From NCBI RefSeq assembly GCF_033958435.1, contig NC_134138.1:269987798-270051797 (forward strand): DNA of 64,000 nucleotides, given 5' to 3'. Positions 57,186 to 64,000 of this stretch are shown here, piece by piece. Numbering within the stretch: position 1 is the stretch's first letter; each line of letters opens with the position of its first letter. The notes beneath the pieces were generated by a model. It had not been told where the DNA came from. It searched no databases and saw only the letters and a program-made list of their open reading frames with translations. Made by a program: the position numbers and the translations under genes. This DNA is from Carettochelys insculpta. Lineage: Eukaryota > Chordata > Testudines > Carettochelyidae.

Positions 57186-58369
57186 GTAAGGAGAGGTTAC
57201 AACTGGCAGGGTAGGGAGTGGGCTGGTGTGGGGTCACAGTCCCAGAACCTCTCACCTGCTGGTTGGACCGCCTAAGCAAAGGCAATCTGCAACATCCATA
57301 CTCAGCCCTAGGACTGTGCATGTGTCTTAGGATCTTCATTTTGCCCGTTCTTGGCCTCACTCCATGCCCAGTTATATCAGTGGTCAAATTTTACTTGGTG
57401 CCATGGAGCAGAGCTGGGCCAATCTTGTCTGTGTGTGTTTGAAAACTCCCCTGTGGTGAATCAGTAACCCATTGTGAGAGCTGCTGTGTCCCAGTGAGTC
57501 CCAGAGCTGAGGGGGATGCAGGAAAGGATCAGACATTGATACGGATAACGTGAGAGCATGGGTGAGCTCAGGGAGAGAGCTGGTCCATTGGCCATGGGTG
57601 GGTCAGCACTTCAGAGCTTCAATGACTAAATGCCAAAAAGTTATTAACTTCTCCCTGGAATTGGTTCTGCCATAGTCACGCACCCTGGCACAGCGGTGTA
57701 ACATGCCAAGCAGCTGCCATAACATCAAGGAAAGTTTTACAGTGCAGGGGAAAGAGTGAATTTGAGGCATACAAATATGCCAGTTATGCAACACCTCACG
57801 CTGGCTTGGAGCTGTTAAGCTGCTCTAATGACCCAAGACACATGAACTCACCTCAGGGATACACACTCCTAATTTCTTGAGCTCCTGTTTGCTGGCAGAG
57901 CTGGTGGGAAGATAAAGAAGGTAACAGGTTGGTGGGCTTTTAGTGGTCCTGAAAACCAGCCTTCCTGCTTCCATGAGGTTGGTTTCTAGGCTTGGACTGA
58001 TTGATTTAGTTCCCCTTGGATTGATTTCTAGGATCTCATCACATCTGAGCTGCTCCTTTCCCTTGAGAGCTCTAGTAAATGGAAGAAGCACACACAGAGT
58101 CATCGAAACCCAGCAGCGCTTTGAATGTGCCTCCCGACTGCTGCAAGTGGAGGGCTGGGGAGTATAGCCCTGTGTGGGACTATTTTTTTAATCCCACGCC
58201 CATCCTGCCCTGCCCATTTTCACTCCCATACACTCCCACCTTGTTTCTTGCATTTTTATCCCCTTCCCATCACAGAAACCTAATATCTCACAAATCTTGC
58301 AAGAGACACAGATTCCTCCTTGTTGCTCAAAACAAAACCACAAAAATCCCCTCCATCAGTTTATATAGA
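57186..58369. other. Intron 4, first part
   Basis: Nothing recognised. Confidence 0.35.
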
Positions 58370-58622
58370 TACGGTGCCTCCCAGCTAGGGATCCCATGGC
58401 AGGGCTGCCAGCCGGGCTCCATGCCCCAGGCAGCTCCCAGTCATAAGGCTGGTGGGGTCTCTCTGCCACCCAGCCAGGAATCCCCGGCTGGGGCTGCTGA
58501 GGTGCCAGTACTTTATTCAGCAGCTTTGGGGAACTGGATGTACTGAATAATCAAATATGCCAGATATTGGAGTGGGGCTGGTGGGTCAGTCTGGGTGCTA
58601 GATAACCAAGCTTTCACTGTAT
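58370..58622. repeat. GC-rich repeat related to 42717
   Basis: GGGATCCCATGGCAGGGCTG and CCAGCCAGGAATCCCCGGC lead to CTAGATAACCAAGCTTTCAC then TGTA, the inverted counterpart of the TACAGTGAAAG start at 42717. Confidence 0.5.
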
Positions 58623-60479
58623 TTATAAACAAAAACAGATGGAGAGTTTTTTATTTGTCATGTTTTGAGTAGCATGTATATATTCAGACTCAATTTTTAC
58701 CACTGAAACAAATCTTGCTTAAACCATGTAAAAATTTTTAACTCCTGTTATAAAACATCAGATCTCTTTCTATCCCTTACTTAAAGTTAAGTATTTTAAA
58801 ATCTTTATTAACAAAAAGGAACCCTTCCTTGCCATTGCTGAAGTTCTGTTATGACAAATGCATTTAATAGCGAGTTAGTATTTTCCGACAAATTATTGTA
58901 GTCAGGTTTTTTTGCCCTTGTGGGTCTTCTTGCCTGCATTCCACCCTTCCCTCAAACCTCCACCCTGCCTCTTCCCATGCCTGCCCTGCCCATCACATCC
59001 CCATTCCCTCAGACCTTTCCCCCTACCCTACCTCTTTCTGTCTCTTTCCCTGAGTGAGCTGCGTCCTCACTCCCCCCACTCCCTGCTGGAGCCTGTGAAT
59101 GCCACAAAGCAGCTGATTTATGGTGGTGGGAGGTGCTGTAAGGGTGGGAGAAGAGTAGGTGAGCAGAGTTGACAGTAGGGGAGACGTGCTGGAGGGAAGG
59201 GGGCAGGTGAGGAGCTTGGCTGTCGGTGGGTGCTGAGCACCCTTTCATTTTTCCCCATGGTTTCTCCAGCGCTGGGAACGCCCATGGAGTCGACACCTAT
59301 GCTGCCCATAACAGAGCTTTTACCTGCTCCCACAGTTATGGGGTTGGGTCCTGCGAGGCCTCAATCCTTCTGTAGGACTCTGCTAGGGACCCTCAGACTG
59401 CAGGTCCTAATTATCGTATGCACAGAAGAGAGGCAGGCCACTTCCCCAACCCTAGTTCTGTGGAGTCCTCTGGGTGGGAGCACCCCATGGCTTCTGCAGG
59501 GAGGTTGGCCAGCAAATTCTCTACCAGCTTCTTGGAGCAGAACCCCCACCTCTGTCTGCATTATTTTGTGCTTCCTCGTTTTCCACATGGTGAAACAGGC
59601 CTGCTCCTCTGAGGAACAATGCAGTCAGGCAGTGCTTGAAGAATAGCTTTAATAGCTCTGTGGGGGCAGCAACTGTCTTTCCCTGCGTGTGCATACCACA
59701 TTCAGAGACCTGGGACCTGGAGGTGCTACTCTGACCTTTAGTTAATTAAAGTGTTTACCAATAAAATCCTGGTCAATGTAATCAACAGGAGGGCAGTATA
59801 AGAAGTGCTGCTGTGATATTATCTACTTGCAGAGGTAGCATTGTGAAGATGGTAAGGGCAACCACTGTACCACATACAGTTGTCTGTTAACAAGAACTGG
59901 TAGGAAAAATGGATTTTTTACCCAGTGGAAATGTGGATGAAAAATCATTAACTCTCATGGAATTTTTCCAGGGACAAGTTTAACTTTTAGAGAACAATCA
60001 CAAATGAAAGTATTTCAGTCAGAAAATGGAAACGTTTCAGTTGAAAAATTCTGTTGTAATGTCTCATGGGTACTGCAGTTTGCTCCCATTCTCTGTAATG
60101 AGCTGGGCTCCTGGAGGGACTACATCTCCCATAATGCATTCCAATATCTTTTCATGGGATGTGGTGACCTCATGGGAGTCTTTAGTGGTGGTGCATCATG
60201 GGAGACATAGGCCAGATGGGAAACTCAACCCATAGAGGAGATTGGGGATTCATGAAAACCGAACTTCATTTCCCCTGAGGCACCATGGTAGCCTATTTGC
60301 ATCATTTTTTTTTTAATTTGGAGGCATTTGGTTTTTTGAGGAAAAATTAAAACCTTCCACAAAAACAGGAATTTTCAGAAAAATTCCTTTTGCTGAAAAC
60401 CCAGATTTTCCATTTAAAGGCAGTTTGTATGAAATACCTTCAACCAGCCTTTCTGCCAATCCTTGCTAGTCTTTTAAGG
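58623..60479. other. Intron 4 stretch
   Basis: No exon. 60020-60250 contains CTACATCTCCCATAATGCA and CTCATGGGAGTC words typical of a short element. The rest is unassigned. Confidence 0.35.
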
Positions 60480-60798
60480 CGGTGGTTACCACCCTTTTGC
60501 ACTAGTGCCGCCCTCCAGTTACCCTCACAAACCATTCGTGGACCCCCATCAAAGCCAATTATATCCGCTCTATACACTTCATTAAATGAAAAAGGAAACC
60601 ACAACCTAAATTTTTGGACAGCAGTTAATAAGACCCTTGGAAGACATTTAATTTTAAAACAATACTTGATTGTAACTTTGCAATTTATTTAAAACTTATT
60701 TTCAATGATCATTATTATTTATCTTTTTTTTCATGGACCCCATGAAATACTCTCATGGACCCCCTGCAGGTCCACAGACCTCAGGTTCGAAACCACTG
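60480..60798. mobile_element. hAT-like element (copy 2 of a pair)
   Basis: The ends are CGGTGGTTACCACC and, inverted, CAGTGGTTTCGAACC. The flanking 8-mers TTTTAAGG and CCTTACGG agree at 5 of 8. The interior matches 35600-35904 throughout (CAAACCATTCGTGGACCCCC, TTGATTGTAACTTTGCAATT). Confidence 0.78.
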
Positions 60799-61277
60799 CC
60801 TTACGGCCAAATATCAAACTCATTAAAGTAAAGGGGAGTCTTTCCATTGACTTTAATTGGCTGTACATCTGTCCCTTTGTTACTTGCTTACTACAAGTTT
60901 CATGTATTGTTTCTTTGGACTCCTCATCTGTCTATCTCCATCTGTTGTTTCTTGCCGTATATTTAGGTTGTAAGCTATTTGGGGTAGTGGCTTTTTTCAT
61001 TGTTTTTGTACAGCACCTTGCACAATACAGTCCTGGTCTATGACTAGTGCTTACAGGCACTGTGGTGATACATATAGTCATAATTGTTGATGTTTCAGGG
61101 ATAGAAAATGATGCTGGATGGGTCAGTAAGAGCCGTCAGTTAAGAGCTTCTCATTAGGGAACAAATAACTTTCCAGTTATCGTATGTCCTACACTCTTTA
61201 GAGCTTGTGCAGACTGTGGCTGGAATATGCTCTAAGGAAAAAAAGGTTTTCACCCTTTCTCCCCTCTACATTTACAG
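60799..61277. other. End of intron 4
   Basis: Ordinary intron sequence up to the pyrimidine-rich acceptor of PLCD1 exon 5. Confidence 0.4.
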
Positions 61278-61509
61278 CAGTGTGACAAATCCAAGACAGA
61301 GACCTTGGAAGGAGAAGAGATAGAGGTGTTTTACAAGAAACTGACTGAAAGGGAGGAGGTAGATTTGATCTTCAAAAAATACTCTGGAGGCGAAGTGACC
61401 ATGTCCAGGGACCACCTACTGCAGTTCCTCCAAGAAGAGCAGCAGGAGAAAGATGCTGTCCCGGAATCTGCGCTCTCCCTGATTGAGAAATATGAACCCA
61501 ATGAAACAG
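61278..61509 (+). CDS. PLCD1: PLCD1 coding exon 5 (second EF-hand onward)
   Basis: This 232-nt exon covers residues about 209-285: QCDKSKTETLEGEEIEVFYK, KLTEREEVDLIFKKYSGGE, VTMSRDHLLQFLQEEQQEKD, then ESALSLIEKYEPNET. The loop DKSKTETLEGEE is a second EF-hand loop. The SLIEKYEP segment matches the conserved region just before the X domain in PLC delta-1. The acceptor is ACATTTACAG|CAG. A CAG repeat allows an alternative one codon later, but including the CAG preserves family length. The donor is G|GTGGGC at 61510 and leaves one base of the next codon. No following exon is recognisable before 64000. Confidence 0.94.
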
Positions 61510-61639
61510 GTGGGCTGGCAGCACTGGCTGCTGTTTGGGTTAGATTCCAAAATGGGTGGAGCAATTCCCTGAAATGATTTTTTTTCACTGTTTCTTTTTG
61601 CAGCCTTGTGTGTCTTTATATTGAACCAGCCAACAAATA

Positions 61640-61850
61640 AAAGAAAAAAACAGTCCTGTAGCACCTTAAAGACTACCAAGATGATTTATTAGGTGATGAG
61701 CTTTCATCTTCAGGTTTCCAGACATGAAGAAGTGGGTCTGTCCCACGAAAGCTCATCACCTAATACATCATTTTGTTAATCTTTAAAGTGCTACAAGACT
61801 GCGTTTTCATTTTGTTAAGATACAGACTAACATGGCTACTTCTCTGTGAC
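61640..61850. repeat. PLE 3' tails as a 55-nt inverted repeat
   Basis: The arms 61651-61705 and 61747-61801 are complementary at 49 of 55 positions. The 41-nt loop contains GAAGAAGTGGGTCTGTCCCAC, itself part of a PLE tail. The right side continues with GATACAGACTAACATGGCTA, then CTTCTCTG, another tail word. No PLE coding sequence is attached. It lies 130 nt after PLCD1 exon 5. Confidence 0.8.
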
Positions 61851-61904
61851 TATTCAGCTAATAGATCATTTATTTTATAATAATCCTTGTATACTATTTG
61901 GCAC

Positions 61905-62000
61905 CTGCCATCTGATAATTTCAAAGCCCTTTAAAAAGGCAGATATGTATTGTCATTTTATTTTCCAGATGGGGAAACTGAATCAAAAAGCAGTAGATTC
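61905..62000 (+). repeat. MIR-like fragment
   Basis: TTGTCATTTTATTTTCCAGA with TGGGGAAACTGAATCA matches the MIR core layout. Confidence 0.5.
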
Positions 62001-62849
62001 ATAATAGGATGTAGGCACCTATCTGCCACTTTATGTGCCTAAATCCCAGCGGCAGGCCCCACTGGGATTCACAAAGGTCCTACTCAGTTGCTAGCAAACC
62101 GTGTAGGCACCTAAACCCACGCAGAGCCAAAATTTTTGGACTAAAAATTTCTTAAGTGCCTCGGCTAGAGACTGGATACCGCACAATTGGAATATTGGTA
62201 TAGCACTGGGAAGAGTAAAATATGGCTCATGGCCAGATCCATCCCACTGTGACCCTCTGGCAGGAGCTAGAGGAAAATGTCCCACACTCAGAAAAAGTCA
62301 GTTTGCCTGCTGTGGCCCCAGCCCTACCACTCCCAGCAGAATCACCCTAAGAGGAGGAGGACATTGTGTCTCCTATTGCTGCCCCATCCCCCGCACACTC
62401 CTCGCAGCTCCACAACTCCCATTGGCCAGGAGCTGGCCAATGGGAGCTGCAAGGGCAGTGCTTGTGGGCACAGGCAGCACATGGAGACCCGCTGTCCCTC
62501 TCTCCCAATGGGGCACAAAGAGACATGCTTCACAGCAGCAGCCAGCAGCTTTGAGTGGCATGGGACCGCCATGGCATGCCAGCAGCCTGCCTAAGAGCCC
62601 CACTGTGCTGCTGGCCAGGAGCTATGCATGGTAAGCACTTCCCAGCCAGAGCATGTAACTTGCCCTCCCTTCTGTGTCCCAACCCCCTACCCCAGGGCGG
62701 AATCTCCTCCTGGACACACATTCCATTCCAGACCCCACACCTTCTCTTGTAATATAATCAAACAGTGCAGCCCATGACCACTTATCAAAATTCTTGGAGT
62801 GGATTCCCTGCCAAAATTATCGCCCACTCCTGGCTTAGAAGTATAATTC
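62001..62849. other. Intron 5 stretch
   Basis: 62290-62720 is GC-rich, with a short inverted repeat CCCATTGGCCAGGAGCTGGCCAATGGG at its centre (about 62418-62444). Its open frames lack domains. Confidence 0.4.
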
Positions 62850-63310
62850 TTGCTCAGGAAGGATAGGCAGGGAGACAAGGGAGGAGGCGTTGCCTTGTAT
62901 ATCAAAGAGGTTGAGATGGAAATAGGAGACAGTCTTGTTAAAAGTCTCTTGGTAACCACAAAAGAGATGAAGAACAAGTGCAACGTCATGGTCAGGGGCT
63001 ACAATGATCATCTGACCAGGAAGAAACGCTAGATGAGGCTTTTTAAAACAGCTAACAAAGTCAGACAAAGTTCAGGACTTGGCTTGGCAGAGATGGGAGA
63101 CTTCAACTACCCAGGCATCTGTTGGGAAAATAACACAGCCGAGCACTGGTTATTCAGTAAATACTCGGAATGCATAGGGGACAGTGTTTTATTACAGAAG
63201 GGGGTGAAAGGGGCTAGGAGAGACGCTGCTCTAGATCTGAGTCTCACAAACAGTGAGGAACTGACTGAGAAGTGGAAGGTGGAAGGCAATTTACGTGCCA
63301 GTGAATTATG
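62850..63310 (+). mobile_element. CR1 endonuclease-region fragment
   Basis: Two short frames encode GGGVALYIKEVEMEIGD, LLVTTKEMKNKCNVMVRGYN, then AEMGDFNYPGICWENNTAEH and LDLSLTNSEELTEKWKVEGN. The GDFNYP motif and its surroundings are from the AP-type endonuclease of CR1 ORF2. A frame break lies near 63030. This is the only internal or 5' piece of CR1 here without the 3' end. Confidence 0.8.
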
Positions 63311-63347
63311 AATTGAAAAAGTTTGTGATTCTAAGGAATGTCGGAAA

Positions 63348-63672
63348 ACAGAGCAAGATGGGGCAGCTCTGTATTCCCAGAAGGGGTGGAGCCTCAGGTG
63401 GAAGGGGTGGAGCCTTGGATGGAAGGGGTGGGGCCAGTCAGCTGGCCCCCAGCTCAACCCACACAGCACTGCCCTCTCACTCCATCAGCACAGTTCCAGA
63501 ATTTGCTAACTGGGACTCTGCAGCAGATTGTGTAGGGGACTAGTGGTGATTTAAAGGGCCTGGGGCTTCAGCCGCTGCCACCATAGCAGCAGCCAGGAGC
63601 CTTGGGTCCCTTGGAATCACTGGGCCTTGGGGTAGTTGCCCCTTTCACCCCACCTTGTCAGTGGGCCTGACC
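63348..63672. repeat. GC-rich repeat with 21-bp triplication
   Basis: Three head-to-tail 21-bp units, GAAGGGGTGGAGCCTCAGGTG and variants, lie at 63380-63442. The right end (GGTAGTTGCCCC, GTGGGCCTGACC) mirrors the start of 37058-37370. Confidence 0.5.
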
Positions 63673-64000
63673 ACCTGCATTTCATAGCCCAAAGAGAATA
63701 AGCAGAACATTTCACAACTTGGGTGCCAAAATGTAGTTAGACACCGAAATCCATATTTAGGCAACCAGTTGAGAGAAACATATTTTAATAGAGCAAATAC
63801 AGAATTATTTTATTTCTGCGCAGAGCTAAAACAACCATGCAACATCTTAGACTGAATGGTCAAGAAAGCAAAACAGCCACGATTCTGAGCTGTGTCTGAG
63901 GTGTGTTAGTGGAGTTCAAGACAAAAGTAGCTGTGCAGTTCCCTGGTTTTGGAACTGGCTTGGGGACCTGTTGAGTTCCCCGCTGTAGATATATTAGTGC
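63673..64000. other. Window end, intron 5
   Basis: Nothing recognised. The next PLCD1 exon is not reached. Confidence 0.4.

Larger units (their letters stand above)
18537..64000 (+). other. PLCD1: PLCD1 gene span (5' part, continues past right edge)
   Basis: Five coding exons (18537-18636, 31594-31758, 51094-51322, 57056-57185, 61278-61509) are separated by introns of about 13.0, 19.3, 5.7 and 4.1 kb. All boundaries are GT-AG and the exon phases fit, giving 856 coding nt (285 codons plus one base). Known PLC delta-1 proteins are about 750-780 residues, so roughly the first third is present: N-terminus, PH domain and the start of the EF-hand region. The X/Y catalytic barrel and C2 domain are not found before 64000, so the window ends in intron 5. 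PLC delta-1 hydrolyses phosphatidylinositol 4,5-bisphosphate to IP3 and diacylglycerol at the plasma membrane and is calcium-dependent. The introns are largely built of transposon copies. Confidence 0.93.

Noticed and set aside
1..64000. CRISPR arrays, phage, plasmid, operon or toxin-type systems
   Set aside because: No regularly spaced repeats, no prokaryotic gene organisation and no such proteins; introns, CpG island and vertebrate repeats show eukaryotic nuclear DNA.
1..64000. Endogenous retrovirus with gag, pol or env
   Set aside because: All reverse transcriptase remnants carry CR1 or Penelope-like motifs; no protease, integrase or envelope features and no paired LTRs were recognised.

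Overview
The window reads as vertebrate nuclear DNA, most likely from a cryptodiran turtle. The only host gene I can support is the 5' third of PLCD1 (phospholipase C delta-1) on the + strand. Repeats of types abundant in turtles fill most of the rest: CR1 LINEs with TTCTATG- or TTCTTATG-like 3' tails, a tRNA-derived SINE ending like CR1, Penelope-like elements (PLEs) with a GIY-YIG endonuclease, hAT-like short elements, and foldback DNA transposons. The species call is inference from repeat content. There are no operons, CRISPR arrays, phage genes or other prokaryotic signs.

Layout. 1-18,080 is upstream sequence with no exon I recognise. It holds a foldback element (3606-3989), hAT-like copies, a PLE interrupted by a 711-bp DNA transposon (7.69-9.6 kb), a 421-bp palindrome (9729-10149), a related element (10295-10793), a tRNA-type SINE (about 11.1-11.3 kb) and a longer PLE with reverse transcriptase and endonuclease remnants (12.56-14.59 kb). 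A GC- and CpG-rich block (about 18,080-18,720) contains the first coding exon. Intron 1 (18,637-31,593) carries a palindrome of PLE 3' tails, a 2.7-kb CR1 on the minus strand, a near-twin of the 711-bp transposon (25651-26332) and a second CR1 with a broken catalytic motif. Intron 2 (31,759-51,093) is 19.3 kb long and holds a 225-bp hairpin with 100-nt arms, several CR1 fragments, hAT copies, and G-rich degenerate repeats. Introns 3, 4 and the start of 5 hold CR1 pieces, another foldback element (55344-55697), GC-rich repeats and a second PLE-tail palindrome.

PLCD1. Five exons join with GT-AG boundaries and compatible phases into 856 nt (285 codons plus one base): an isoform-specific N-terminus beginning MQC, the PH domain in exons 2-3, and the first EF-hands in exons 4-5. 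The catalytic X and Y boxes and the C2 domain lie beyond the right edge.

Strongest unexplained structure. Seven foldback or TIR elements share a GTCTACAC core near each terminus, and each is bounded by an identical 3-bp direct repeat (TCT, ATA, ATG, TTG, AAT, TGT, TAA). Six of the seven place the core exactly 6 nt from the end. They look like one superfamily of small DNA transposons, possibly PIF/Harbinger-like, with several subfamilies. I see no transposase for them here.
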